Positions 1-11,695 of a DNA stretch of 64,000 nucleotides are shown here, piece after piece. This DNA comes from Poa pratensis (Eukaryota > Streptophyta > Magnoliopsida > Poales > Poaceae). The notes beneath the pieces are model-generated. The model searched no databases. It was not told the DNA's origin and saw nothing but the letters and a program-made list of their open reading frames with translations. Position 1 is the stretch's first letter. Each line of letters opens with the position of its first letter. The stretch lies in NCBI GenBank assembly GCA_947311845.1, contig CAMZMU010000080.1, positions 17,983,144-18,047,143 on the forward strand, written 5' to 3'. Position numbers and translations under genes: made by a program.

Positions 1-2615
1 TTAAAGAAAATCAGGAAAATTCTGATTGGTCTGCTGACGTCACGCTGACGTCAGCAGAAGAACTTCCTCTGCTGAGCACGGATTCGATGAATCCGCTGCG
101 ATTCTGGCTTTGTTTTCTTGTTTGCTCGATGGCAGGGATAGAGGAGATCGACGCGAACCTATTGGTGGCGGCGCCGCTCCAAAATGGTCACCGGAGCAAG
201 CACGGCGGCGAGCTCCCGCGGCGGCCGGAGACGGTGTACGGCGAACTTCCCACCCAACGGAAATTGGACAAATCAAAGTACATGAGGAGGAGCGTATGCT
301 CACCACGAGCACGGGGAACTGCTCGGCGAAGAACGACGTGGACGGACGGCGACGCATCCGTGGTCGACAGCCGGCGGCCGGAGTTGAAGAAGACTGCGAA
401 TTTCTTCCGCTCCCGAGCTTCCCAGCACGCGCGAGTAGATGAGGAGGACGAGGCAGCCACGGCGGAGCTTCCTGGCTACTTGGAACACCTCGGCGAGGTC
501 GGAATCGACGGCAATCGGCGGCGGCCCGACGAACTAGGGTTTCGACCCGACAGAAATAGAGAGCACGGGAGAGAGAGATATGAGTACGGGGAGGAAGAGA
601 ACGATGCGGACGTCTCCGTGGTCTTATCCTCGCGAGCTAGCAGGCAGGGAGGAGGTGGCACGGCGGCGTCGTCCTCTGCCTTCTGGCGGGAGGAAGAAGA
701 AGAAAGAAAAGAAAAGGCCATTTTCTGAAAAACCCCCTGGACTTTCATGGAATTGCAGAATCAGTGCAAACAGGCCCCTGGCTCCTGTTTTAAATGATTT
801 GAGGACTTGTTTGTGATGATTTTAATTACAGAAAAGCCCCTGGTTGTGTAGGGTTACATTATATTTATGATTTCAACTTATAACTTTTAATATTTGATGT
901 ATTTTGAATTCATTCCATATTTGGAATGAATTTGTGTATATTTAAATTTATTTCCTTTTACAAAATGTGTAGAATTTCAAAAACAAGTTTCTTTTAAACT
1001 TGGATTATAAATATTTTGTGTGTTTTAAATTCATTAACCACTTAAAGTAAATTTGAACATATTTGGAATTATCTCTTTTTAATAAAATTTATAGTTTATA
1101 ACCTCTTTTCTTATTGTGTACTTATATAACAATTGATTTATTTTGTTATGCTTTTTATTTGTGGTTTTATATTATTTTCAAATACTAAGGATAGTTTCTT
1201 CCTTGTCTTCAGCTCCAGATAAATATTCAAACTTGTTCTGAGTGCCTTATTGATTTCTGGACAACATCAAATTGTGGTCCAGCAATACAACATGATTTGC
1301 TTACTGTGGTGACTACAAAGAGTATACACAGTATTTCAATTCAAATTCATGCCAAGCACAAAATATGGCCCTAGTGGCTTTGGCTTGTGATACCTGACAA
1401 TTAAATCATGTGAAAACATGATCAAATGTCTGTGGATGCACAAGAGAAGATATCCTGCCTGAAGTCAGGTCTTATGGTAGGATAAATGGGTAAAATGATG
1501 AGAACAGAATCTTGCTTAATTCCATAGCTCATTCTGATGATCAAAAGGATGATATACTCCTTTGAATAAAATAGATGATCTTGTTTCTGTGGAAGCAAGT
1601 TGCTAAAACAATTGCTGACTAAGTAGTCCATGTGGTTCCATTTACCACATGTCCAGATTTATCTCCTCTTGAGAATGAATCTTGAATAAGCCAAATGGTC
1701 TTGGTCATGATGAACTTGTGAACCCCTCTCTTATGAGACATGTCCACACTCACATGAATTTGAGAGTTAACTCATGTGATGATTACATATGGATGATGAT
1801 CATATGGTTTTATGCTTTGGCTTTACTTTCTCCCTGATAATCATACTCTTGGAGAAATACCATGTATTATCTGTCCTTTTGTTTATTTGTATATGACACT
1901 CAATTGTTTGAGCATACAAAAGTGATTTGTTAACAAGGTTGCAAAGCTTGTCACCCAACTACTTCTATATAACACAAACATTGGAATATCACACTATTTC
2001 TTGAGAAATTAATAAGAACATAACAGATGCAAGAGTTCCCATTGTCTCTGTGATAGATTGGCATAGCACTACTATGCATATCTAATCAATCCTTCTTCAT
2101 AATCTTCTTGTTGCTTTACCTCTTTTCTTGAGATGCTTCCCTGGTTGAATAACTTCAAGAAGATTAGGAGATAAGAAGTTAAGATTCACTAGATAAGGTG
2201 AAAAGATCTTTGTTAAGATTTTAGGTAATTCAATTTGTCTTTAAGACTAGAATGATTTCCATCTACTAGAGATATGTCTAACATATAAGGTTAGACAAGA
2301 TGATACCTAAGAATAACTAGATTTATGTTACACTCCTGAGGTAATGTTTTGATGTAACAAGATATATTTCCACTGGGTTTAACAATTTTATCGAGTACCT
2401 CTCTACCCAAAAATAGGTTTTAAGCCAAGATCATCTCAAAGTTTGTAACGCTCAAGTTGATGATCTACTTCAATTCCACCAACTCAAGTGAAACTTCAAT
2501 CACTTATTGTTTTAAAATTATTTGCGCGAAAATTCTTCGGATTTTCTGATGCATGAATGCAATGCACACTTGTGTGTCCACTCTAATTTGGGATTCTAAA
2601 TCCTAGGATGTTACA
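1..2615 (-). mobile_element. Partial long LTR of a Ty3-gypsy-type element
   Basis: Read on the - strand, the segment starts at 2615 with TGTAACATCC, the same kind of terminus as the long LTR at 50785-54155 (TGTAACAGCC). The layout also matches that LTR: an AT-rich outer part, a stretch with repeated 'cccctgg' phrases (730-840), then a GC-rich block (90-720). The other end lies outside the window. The open frames in 87-728 belong to this GC-rich LTR block and resemble no protein I know. Nothing gene-like is visible in 840-2600. The family name and the exact content of 1200-2400 are not known to me. Confidence 0.5.
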
Positions 2616-3294
2616 TCAATCCAACCATTAGTCCATAGAGATTGTCATTAATTACCAAAACCACACATGAGGGCTCATGCACTTTCAGAAGCTTGTCACC
2701 CTTTTGGAGATATTGGTCAAGTGAAGATGTGCCTTATAGAGGCTCTCCCATATTAGTGTATGGGGGAGCGATATGTGAGTCTTCACCAAGCAAAGCGCAA
2801 TCAAGAAAGCTGGTCCACTTGAAGAGATCAAGATCGTCATCATCTAGCTCAAGTGGAATGCGCAAGGCAAAGGTATTATCTTGATAGGGTTTCTATTTTA
2901 CCGGTCTCATGGTGTTAGTGGGAGACCGGGTTATAGGATAGACGGCGTACTATCAAGAGGGGCTTTCAAGTGAGTAACTAGATCGCATCTTTGTGGAGAG
3001 CTCAAACATTTGCATACTTGGCATCATCATCTTTCTTGGTTCTTATTTGGTTTTTCTCCTAGTTGGGTTTTGGTGCTTGTCGTGATCTTCATGACAAGCC
3101 CAAGTTCTTCGAAAACGGTTTTTGTTGGGAAAACTTGTCGCATCTTTATCGGTTTATCCGTGACGAAAGTTTCACACCTCCCCAAGCTCTTGTCGTTACC
3201 TTTCCAACAAAATTGGTTTCACCTAATTTGGAGTTCAAACGAGAAAGTTATTGGGTTTACAGTTTTGCTGATTTGCTGCTGTTTTTCCTGGCCG

Positions 3295-3555
3295 GAGTGT
3301 CCGGTGTGCCAGGGCCGGAGTTCCGGTGTGCCTCAACCGGAGTCTCCGGCCTCAAGGGTGCTCAGGGGCTGAAGTCTCCGGCCCATCAGGTTTTGGTGCG
3401 AAGTGCGCAACAAGACGGCGCTCTCTGTTTTGGGTCCGGAGTTGGTCCGGAGGGACCCCGGAGTCTCCGCCAGAGACCGGAGTCTCCGCCCCCTCTGGGT
3501 CCGGAGTCTCCGCCCAGGCCGGAGTCTCCGGCCCTCCTGGACCGGAGTCTTCGGT
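3295..3555 (+). repeat. Array of imperfect CCGGAGTCTCCGG palindromes
   Basis: About ten copies of a partly palindromic CCGGAGT(CT)CCGG-like motif lie within 260 bp, directly upstream of a TATA box. The copies are spaced irregularly and differ by one or two bases. The position fits a U3 enhancer array of an LTR promoter; that role is inference. Confidence 0.6.
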
Positions 3556-3590
3556 GTAAGTTTCCTGCAACGGCTCTTTTTCTGGGGACC

Positions 3591-3597
3591 TATAAAA
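3591..3597 (+). promoter_or_regulatory. TATA box of the LTR-type promoter
   Basis: TATAAAA sits in a C-rich context, followed about 30 bp later by a pyrimidine-rich stretch that could be the start site. It belongs to the interrupted LTR-type repeat, not to a cellular gene. Confidence 0.5.
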
Positions 3598-3745
3598 AGG
3601 CCCCCCTTCTTCCCCAAAGAGTCAGCTCTTCCAAGCACGAAATTTCCCCCACTCTCACCTCCATTGTTGACCTTGCAAAGCTTGCCCCTCTCCCAATTCC
3701 TCCCATGATTCTTGCATATCTTTGAGAGATTTGAGAGAGGAGATC

Positions 3746-5373
3746 TGATACGTCTCCAACGTATCCATAATTTCTGCTGTTCCATGCTTATATTATACCA
3801 TTTGCTACATGTTTTATATACACTTCGTATCAATTTTATGCATTTTCTGGGACTAACCTATTAACAAGATGCCACAGTGCCAGTTCCCTGTTTTCTGCTG
3901 TTTTTGGTTTCAGAAAGTTACTTCTGGAAATATTCTCGGAATTGCACGAAACAAAAGGCCAGGTCCCTATTTTTCCAGCACGTACACGGAGTCCGAAGGA
4001 GAGACGAAGATGAGCCACGAGGTGGCCAAACCACATGGTGGCGCGGCTGGGCCCACAGCCGCACCTGGAGGTGGTTTGGGCCCCTCGGGGGTCCGCCGAC
4101 ATCGCCCCTTCGCCTATTTATTCCCCGAGACACGAAAACCCTAAAACACCGAGCCTTTCATCCAGAACATATTCGCTGCCGCCGCCGTCGTCAACCCTAA
4201 CTCGGGGGGTTTCTGAAGCTCTTCCCGGCACCCTGCCGGAGAGGGGAATCATCACCGGAGGGCTCTACATCGCCATGCCCGCCTCCGGAGTGATGCGTGA
4301 GTAGTTCATCCTTGGACTATGGGTCCATAGCAGTAGCTAGATGGTTATCTTCTCCACTTGTGCCATCATGTTTAGATCTTGTGAGCTGCCTATCATGATC
4401 AAGATCATCTTATTGTAATGCTACATGTTGTGTTTGCTGGGATCTAACTTATATTGATACCTATGTGGAGCTGAATATTATATTATCATGTCTATGTCAT
4501 TTGTGATCTTGCATGCTCTCCGTTACTTGTTGAAGCCTTGGCCACGTGAATACTTGTAACTCCAAGAGGGGTATTTATGCATGATAGTTGGGTTCAACCT
4601 CTATTTAACCTGGGATAGTGACAGCAAGTTCTAAGGTTGTAGATGTGTTGTTGCCACTAGGGTAAAACAGCAATGCTTTATTCAAGGATGAATGTATTGT
4701 TTACATTACGCACATTATTTAATGCAATTGTCTGTTGCTTGCAACTTAATACTGGAAGGGGTACGGATGTTAACCGGAAAGTGGACTATTTAGGCATAGA
4801 TGCATGCTGGATAGCGGTCTATGTACTTTGTCGTAATGCCCAAATGAATCTCAAAGTAGACACCACAGCTCACACATGCATGTTATATGCACTTATCAAT
4901 TGTCAATTGCCCAGCTGTAATTTGTTTACCCAGCATGTTAGTTATCTTATTGGAGAGACACCACTAGTGAACTATGGACGCCGGTCCATTCTTTTACATC
5001 TGAAATACAATCTACTGCAATCATTGTTCTCTACTGTTTTATGCAAACAAACATCATTTTCCATTCGATACGTTTAACCCTTTGTTTTCAGCAAGCCGGT
5101 GAGATTGACAACCTCACTGTTAAGTTGGGGCAAAGTAGTTTGATTGTGTTGTGCAGGTTCCACGTTGGCACCGGAATCCCTGGTGTTGCGCCGCACTACA
5201 CTCCTCCACCAACACCTTCGAAGCAAACCTCGTTTTCCTACTGGTCCGATTAAACCTTGGTTTCATACTGAGGGAAAACTTACTGCTGCACTCATCATAC
5301 CTTCCTCTTGGGGTTCCCAACTGGCGTGTGACGTACAAGCATCGTTTCTGGCACTATTAACCTAGAGCTACCA
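3746..5373 (+). mobile_element. Solo LTR, about 1.6 kb, with 5-bp target duplication
   Basis: It starts TGATACGTCTCC, a terminus I associate with abundant Triticeae gypsy LTRs, and ends at ...GAGCTACCA. The flanks at 3741-3745 and 5374-5378 are both AGATC. No coding region or second LTR is present, so it is best read as a solo LTR left by LTR-LTR recombination. The GC-rich 3960-4290 part and the AT-rich 4300-5100 part are both within the LTR. I do not assign a family. Confidence 0.75.
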
Positions 5374-6194
5374 AGATCTAGATCTACAATTTCACCAATC
5401 CATTCCCCCTCTAAGTGAGGGGAACCTAGTAGATCTTGATCTTGGAGTTCTTGGTGTTTCTCCAACTTTGTTCTTCCTCTCTTCTCCCCCCATAAGCATT
5501 AGTTGCTTCTGGTGGGATTTGAGAGTGAAGGATTTGAGCACTTGTGCTCTTGCCATTGCTTTGTGTATCGGTTTGTGCTCTCCACGAGGATTCGTGGAAG
5601 TGAAAGTTTGTGAACTTGTTACTCTTGGGTCTTTGGACCCTAGACGCCTTTGTGGTGGTTGAGACCTCTTGTGGTCAATTGTAGCCGTTCGGGAACCCCC
5701 AATCCAGTTGTGAGTTGTGCCTCGAATTGTTGTTGTAAAGGCTCCGGACTCCGCCTTGAAGGTTTCCGATAGTGGAAGGTGAACCAAACCTTTGTGGTGC
5801 GGTTCATCGGAGAAGAAGGTGAAGCCTTTGTGGATGTTGAGTTGACCTTTGTGGTATCTCACACCTCTCCAACGAGACGTACTCCCCTAAAAAGGAGAAA
5901 CTCGGGAAAATACATCCTCGTCTCCGCGTGCCTCGGTTATTTCTATACCCGAGCTCTTTACTTATGCACTTTACATTGTGATAGACTTCATGCTTGAAGT
6001 ATTCTATATTGCTATCACTTTGTTGCTTGTCTTGCTTAGCATAAGTTGTTGGTGCACATAGGTGAGCCTAGTATATTTAGCTTGTTGGTTTGTTAATTTA
6101 AACACCAAGTTTTATTCCGCAACTATCAAGCCTAAACCGGAAAAGTTTTAATCGCCTATTCACCCCCCCTCTAGGCGACATTCTTGTCCTTTCA

Positions 6195-6929
6195 GCGCCG
6201 AAACGGGGTGGTTGGACAAAAGATGTCGTGCAAGATTCTTATTGCAAGCACGTACGACTAAATACGGAATACATGCCTTCGTTTATTTGATACCTGGATA
6301 CTTTATTATTGCTTATCTGCAAATTGCCCTGTGACATTACTATTTCATGAATTATCTCATCCATGTAACGCTCGCTTATACATCGCTTAGCCTACGGCGT
6401 TTTAATCATGCTGCTCAATACAATTGCTACTACTGTTGCTGTCACTTTACTACTACTGTTGTTTTATTACTGTTGCTACTGATAAACCGTTCCAAGCAAG
6501 TTTACTTCCAGGTGTGGCTGAACTGATAATTCGGCTGATAAGTCTTATAAATATTCTACGGCTCCCATTGTGTCGAATCAATAAATTTGGGTTTTACTTC
6601 CCTCGAAGACTGTTGCGATCACCTATACTTGTGGGTCATCACCAGACGCCACCCCGGCGCGGCCCCACCTCTGGCGCGCCGGGGGTAGTATGGGGCCCGT
6701 GGACCCCGTCTGTAGTCCGTCTTCTGGCTCCATGAGTTTTCTGGTAAAGTAGAATTTCTGGAATTTTCTAGGATTTTTCTCTGAACTTTGATTTCTGCAC
6801 AAAAATAAGACACCAAGTCAATTCTGCTAAAAACAGTGCTAGTCTGTATTAGTTCCATTTAAATCATGTAAATTAGAGGTAAAACAACGACAAAAATATT
6901 TAAAAAGTAGATACGTTTTGAACGTACCA
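6195..6929 (-). mobile_element. LTR-type repeat fragment, minus orientation
   Basis: On the - strand it begins at 6929 with TGGTACGTTCAAAACG, a diverged form of the TGATACGTCTCCAACG terminus of the solo LTR nearby. It then runs through a GC-rich block at 6640-6720 and a section around 6639 of a type common in Triticeae repeats. It is cut at 6194/6195 by the neighbouring repeat. No coding frame is visible. Confidence 0.4.
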
Positions 6930-7352
6930 GATAGCCGTTTGATGACTTTGGACGGGAGATCTCCTAGAGTAGGCAACTGTTTCACGTGCTTCAGGAAAAT
7001 GAATTTAAAACAATAACCACTGATACCAGTGAAGAACGGATGTGGAGCAGATATTGAGAACCCACTCACACGTGTTATCAAGTTCACGATTCAGGGAGGG
7101 AGGGTCTTGCAATGTACGTCAAACTGACGTCTCACCAGACCCCCACATTTAAAAGTTCCATAAGAACTTAGAAATTTCAAATTAATTTTGGGAACTAAAC
7201 TATAGCATTCTCATTTTTACATTTTTTAAAAACTTAGCACATTTTATATTATTTAAGGACTATTTGCATGTATAAGATTCAACTCAATATTTATGTGCGT
7301 GTGTATGTAAGATTTTCATAGAACTTACGGTTGTGTTTTTCCTAAGATCTAA
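6930..7352. other. Unassigned spacer
   Basis: Mostly AT-rich DNA left of the Harbinger element. No gene or bounded repeat is recognised. The last three bases (7350-7352, TAA) are the left target duplication of the transposon. Confidence 0.4.
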
Positions 7353-7693
7353 GAGCATCTCCAACAGAAGCGCTTCGGCGCGGCGCGCTATATTTTCTTT
7401 GCAGCGCCAAAAAGGCGTTTTTGCGCGCGGGGCGCCGGTTTTGCTTTTCCAGCAGCGCTATAGTTTAGCGCGCCGAAACGCAGCGCTCCAGCAGACGCCC
7501 AAAAACCGCAGCGCGCGGCAAGCACAAACAAGATTTGTACTTCAACATACAACCAAGAAGATCAAACATACGCACAATAAATCAACAATAAATAGTTTAA
7601 TTATTACAACACAAATAAATAGTTCATCACACAATAAATAGTTCATACAACAATAAATAGTTCATACAACAATAGAATGCATAGTTCACCAAC

Positions 7694-8947
7694 TCATTGT
7701 TGCCCATTCCATGCCCACCACTCCTCGATTAGATCTTTTTGAAGTTCATTATGCGTTTCATTGCGTCGAATGGCATGATAAGATGCAACAAACCGGGCCA
7801 CCCTCTCCGCCCTCCTCCGCACTCGCACGGGATGACCCATCAACTCATAGTGGGTGTAGTCTAAATCTTGCCCCCGCTCATTCTCGATGATCATGTTATG
7901 CATGATCACACAAGCGGTCATGATGTACCAAAGCATGTCTTGATCCCAAAATCTAGCCGGCCCTCTGACAATAGCAAATTGGGCTTGCAAAATCCCAAAT
8001 GCTCTCTCCACATCTTTCCTAGCCGCCGCTTGAGCATTGTGGAAATCAAGCTCTTTTCTACCTTCCGGATTCTTAACCGGCTTGACAAATGTTTGCCACT
8101 TTGGGTAGATGCCATCCGCAAGATAATAGCCATAGTTGTATGTATGACCATTTGCTACAAACTCCACCGGATGAGTCTTACCATTTGCAATCTTATTCAT
8201 GAGTGGTGACCGTTGAACAACGTTGATGTCATTGAGAGATCCGGGCATACCAAAAAAAAGCATGCCAAATCCAAGTCTCATGATCGGCCACCGCTTCAAG
8301 AATTATAGTTGAATCTTTTTTGTGGCCTTGGAATTGTCCATGCCAAGCCGCGGGACAGTTTTTCCAACTCCAGTGCATACAATCAATAGAGCCAAGCATA
8401 CCTGGGAACCCCGAGCGGCGTTGTGCTCCAGAAGCCTAGCCGTGTCTGCAGCATTGGGAGCTCTCAAATATTCTGTACCAAAAACTTGTACAACTCCAAC
8501 TGCAAACCGCTTGACACACATGATGGCTTGACTCTCACCCATGGCCAAGTGGTCATCAACTAAATCCGCCGGAATACCGTATGCCAACATACGTAAAGCG
8601 GCGGTCACCTTTTGAAAGGTGCTATGCCCGAGCTCTCCGGCGGCATTCCTCCTCTGCTGAAAAAACCGGTCATGCCTCGCCAATTTCTCCGCAATGTGCC
8701 CGAACAACTCGATGCTCATTCTAAAGCGGCGCAGGAAATATGACTCGGGGTATATGGGATGATCCACAAAATAGTGTCTCATCAATCTATTGTCAGCCTC
8801 GATCCTCTCCCTCCTTAATTTCTGACGACCGAAAACTGAACCACCATGTTTCGGTTTTTTGTTAGCATGGATAGCTAGGAGCATTGCAATGTCCTCCTCT
8901 TCTTGAATATCGAATTCTTCGTCGGAAGAATCGTATGATGTACTCAT
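7694..8947 (-). pseudogene. PIF/Harbinger DDE transposase (HARBI1/ALP1-like), two frame changes
   Basis: The start at 8947 opens an acidic N-terminus (MSTSYDSSDEEFDIQEEED). A helix-rich DNA-binding-like region follows, and then the DDE nuclease. The catalytic acidic residues can be seen: D in GSIDCMHW (near 8380), D in GSLNDINV (near 8230), and E in RKDVERAFG (near 8000). The family cuts DNA at the element ends and acts in the nucleus. The frame is lost near 8418, where one base is missing in a G-run, and regained near 8262, where a T-run has one extra base. The nuclease middle is therefore out of frame between these points. Both faults are in homopolymers, so they may be sequence errors. Confidence 0.85.
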
Positions 8948-9345
8948 CTACAAAATTTAATTCAATCTACTATAAAACTACAAACTAGCAATGCACAAAA
9001 TTCGTTTAGCAAATTTACACCGAATTCATACCTTGCAAAGTGTTTTCTCAAACACCTTGCGAGCGCGGAGGTGCAGCCGGCCGCCGTGCGCTGTTCGATG
9101 GAGCTTCTGCGCGCTCGGTCGGCGAAGGGGTGGCGGCGAGTTGGCGGCGGAGGGGTGACGGCGAGGCGGCGAAGACGCGCTGCCGAGGGACGGCGGAAGC
9201 CTCGGTGGCGTCGGTGACGGCGGCGCCCAAATCAACGCCGCGGCAAAGTCCGCGCGTCCATAGAAGCGGCGGCGCACTGAGGAGCGGCGGGAGCGCCGGC
9301 GGCAGCGCTGGGTCGCCGGAGAAAAATGGGGGGGGGGGGGGGGGG
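8948..9345 (-). other. GC-rich 5' part of the Harbinger element
   Basis: Upstream of the transposase start, inside the transposon. Long GC-rich open frames run in both directions, but they are repetitive in composition and similar to no family I know. Probably promoter and leader of the transposase. Confidence 0.4.
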
Positions 9346-9348
9346 GGG
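9328..9348 (+). repeat. Poly-G tract, 21 bases
   Basis: An uninterrupted run of 21 G inside the transposon. It lies exactly at the left edge of the 0.5-kb tandem duplication. Such tracts stall polymerases and sequencing reactions alike, so its true length is not certain. Confidence 0.85.
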
Positions 9349-10354
9349 AAGAGGTGCGGGCGGCGGCGCGGGAGGGGCGAGGGCGGGAGAGAGAGCGCGA
9401 GCGGCGGGAGATTTCAGCGGCAGTTGGGGGATTCGCGCGCGTTTTCCTTTTCCCCGCGCGCTGGACGGCAGGCCGCAAATAAACCGCTGACGGTACCGCT
9501 TCGTCCCGCGCGCTGGACGGTTATCGCGCGCGCGGTTCTTTTCGCGCGTCTGCTGGAGCATGCGAAACGGCCCCGCGCGCGGCAAACGACCGGTATATCG
9601 CGCGCGCGGCGTTTTTGCAGCCGCTGTTGGAGATGCTCTAAGAAAGTGTGTTTGTTTTATTTTTGGCACGTATACCCAAAGGTTATCAGGCTTGTCTTTC
9701 GGATCTTGCAGGCATACCTAGCACTAGATTCACATTTTGCAGGAAGGACGCAGAGGGAAAAAGATGAGGAATGGTAGTTGTATTTTTTTCTGTCGTAACC
9801 GAGCTCTTTGTTTGGCAATAAGCATGTACAATGGTTAAGAACAACGGCGGGAGAAGAGGTGCGGGCGGCGGCGCGGGAGGGGCGAGGGCGGGAGAGAGAG
9901 CGCGAGCGGCGGGAGATTTCAGCGGCAGTTGGGGGATTCGCGCGCGTTTTCCTTTTCCCCGCGCGCTGGACGGCAGGCCGCAAATAAAACCGCTGACGGT
10001 ACCGCTTCGTCCCGCGCGCTGGACGGTTATCGCGCGCGCGGTTCTTTTCGCGCGTCTGCTGGAGCATGCGAAACGGCCCCGCGCGCGGCAAACGACCGGT
10101 ATATCGCGCGCGGCGTTTTTGCAGCCGCTGTTGGAGATGCTCTAAGAAAGTGTGTTTGTTTTATTTTTGGCACGTATACCCAAAGGTTATCAGGCTTGTC
10201 TTTCGGATCTTGCAGGCATACCTAGCACTAGATTCACATTTTGCAGGAAGGACGCAGAGGGAAAAAGATGAGGAATGGTAGTTGTATTTTTTTCTGTCGT
10301 AACCGAGCTCTTTGTTTGGCAATAAGCATGTACAATGGTTAAGAACAACGGCGG
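9349..10354. repeat. Tandem duplication of ~505 bp covering the Harbinger right end and flank
   Basis: Copy 1 (9349-9850) and copy 2 (about 9854-10354) are nearly identical. Each holds the last ~290 bp of the transposon, its right TIR, the TAA flank and ~210 bp of outside DNA. The second copy of the right TIR ends at 10142, again followed by TAA. The copies differ by very few bases, for example one A in an A-run and one GC unit in a GC-run. The duplication therefore happened after the transposon inserted. Confidence 0.9.
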
Positions 10355-10418
10355 AGCTATGCACATGTCAGCCCCCCCTGCTTTTAAAGGATTACTGATT
10401 TTTTTCATAAGTTAAAAA
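10143..10418. other. Spacer between Harbinger duplication and Helitron
   Basis: Up to 10354 it is the flanking part of duplication copy 2. 10355-10418 is unassigned DNA ending in an A-run, with the Helitron joined after A at 10418. Confidence 0.5.
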
Positions 10419-11695
10419 CTAGCTGATTGGCCCGCGCATTTGCGCGGCTAGATTTCTTGTGAACTTTATCGCCAAAATGTTTTCTCTACCAATTGTATGA
10501 TCTTAGTCAATTATTATTCTATTTTGCATTAACTATACTTCACAGAAAAATAGATTGTAGTCCCCCGCTCAAGGAACCATGATCGGATAATTAAGTGCGT
10601 TAGATTGTTGATATATGAACGTGAAATATGGATGTGAATCAATATATAGACTTTCACGGATATTTCCATGTATTTCATTTTGCCTTATGTCCTTTTCGTC
10701 TCTCTGTGTTTTCTCTGGGTCAATTTTTTTGTTGAGAAATTCTCAGTGAAGAAATAGTGATCGGAACATGCACTTGTATTTACTGAAGTTAATGCAATAT
10801 ATTCGGCACGGACGTCCGCATCCATCCACGCTCATCTAAATTACCTTGACTGTTTTTTTCTCAATCTCATTGTGCTCGTTTTGTTTGAATCAACTTGTAA
10901 ATTTTATGCCTTTTTCAGTAAGTGAATCCATTTATACTACACGTACCATGCTGGGTGTGCATTTCATTGATAGGCATCGTCGAAAGTGGTGCCTTATTTT
11001 AATATTATACACAATTCTATGGTCAGAATCATTTAATCAAGTGCCGTTCTTTATCCTATGGGGCTGGTTTGACCTCTTACCTTGGGACTAATTAATATGT
11101 CCTCGAGACATGCATGCATCTACGTACAACGAACTCTTGCGTATGTATGCCTTCAGCCTTCGTAGAATCATCAAAGAATAAGCAAGCCAGCTGATGCAAA
11201 CTACATGCATGCTGGCTGCTGGGTCACCAAGTACTCTACTGCCGTTGGGTATTCGCCGGTGTTTGGTCCTTCCGAGTCGGCAGATCACCATCGATTCAAG
11301 CATCTATGGTTGCAGACGTCATTGCTTGCCAAATCCATATCGCAAAAGGACTCCTCGGTCACCTTTAGTGTTGTTCATCTTCGTTGGCGCAATATCGCCG
11401 TTGTCGCCGCCCTTAGGTAGCTTCATCATCCTAATATGTGGATCGTTGCTTCAAGCTCATCTAAAGGACTCCTCCCTCATAGACGACTTAGGCTTAGGTC
11501 ACCTTCAGTGTTTCTCGGCTTCATCGGCTGGCCGCCGGGGCGTATTGTCGAGTGTGTGTCGGGTGCCGGCGAAGGGCAAATGTCATCCAGGTCCGGGAGA
11601 GTTTGTGGCGTGCGTGCAGGTTCCAACGATCCGCGTGCGATCGAGACCTAGCATCGAGGATTTCGATCAGATAATCGAGCCAAGCAGTTGCGTCA

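Larger units (their letters stand above)
2616..6194 (+). mobile_element. LTR-type promoter/leader repeat interrupted by a solo LTR
   Basis: The sequence on either side of the solo LTR (2616-3740 and 5379-6194) reads as one unit. The upstream part has a repeat-rich region and a TATA box at 3591; the downstream part is a leader that ends in CTTTCA at 6194. The phrase with a C-run just before that end (near 6165) is, from memory, common in Triticeae repeats. I interpret it as an LTR with U3 before and R-U5 after 3600. The left boundary is not certain (somewhere in 2616-2890), and no target duplication was found, so it may be truncated. Confidence 0.45.
7353..9638 (-). mobile_element. PIF/Harbinger DNA transposon, complete with TIRs
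   Basis: The terminal inverted repeats are GAGCATCTCCAACAG at 7353 and CTGTTGGAGATGCTC ending at 9638. Both sides are flanked by TAA (7350-7352 and 9639-9641), the 3-bp target duplication typical of PIF/Harbinger. The subterminal regions are rich in GCGC motifs at both ends. The only coding region is the transposase on the - strand. I see no Myb-like ORF1, which autonomous PIF elements usually carry, so this copy may depend on another element. Length is 2286 bp. Confidence 0.9.

Noticed and set aside
87..728. 213-codon open frame in GC-rich DNA
   Set aside because: Lies in the GC-rich part of a long LTR, has low-complexity composition, and competing frames on both strands; no protein similarity.
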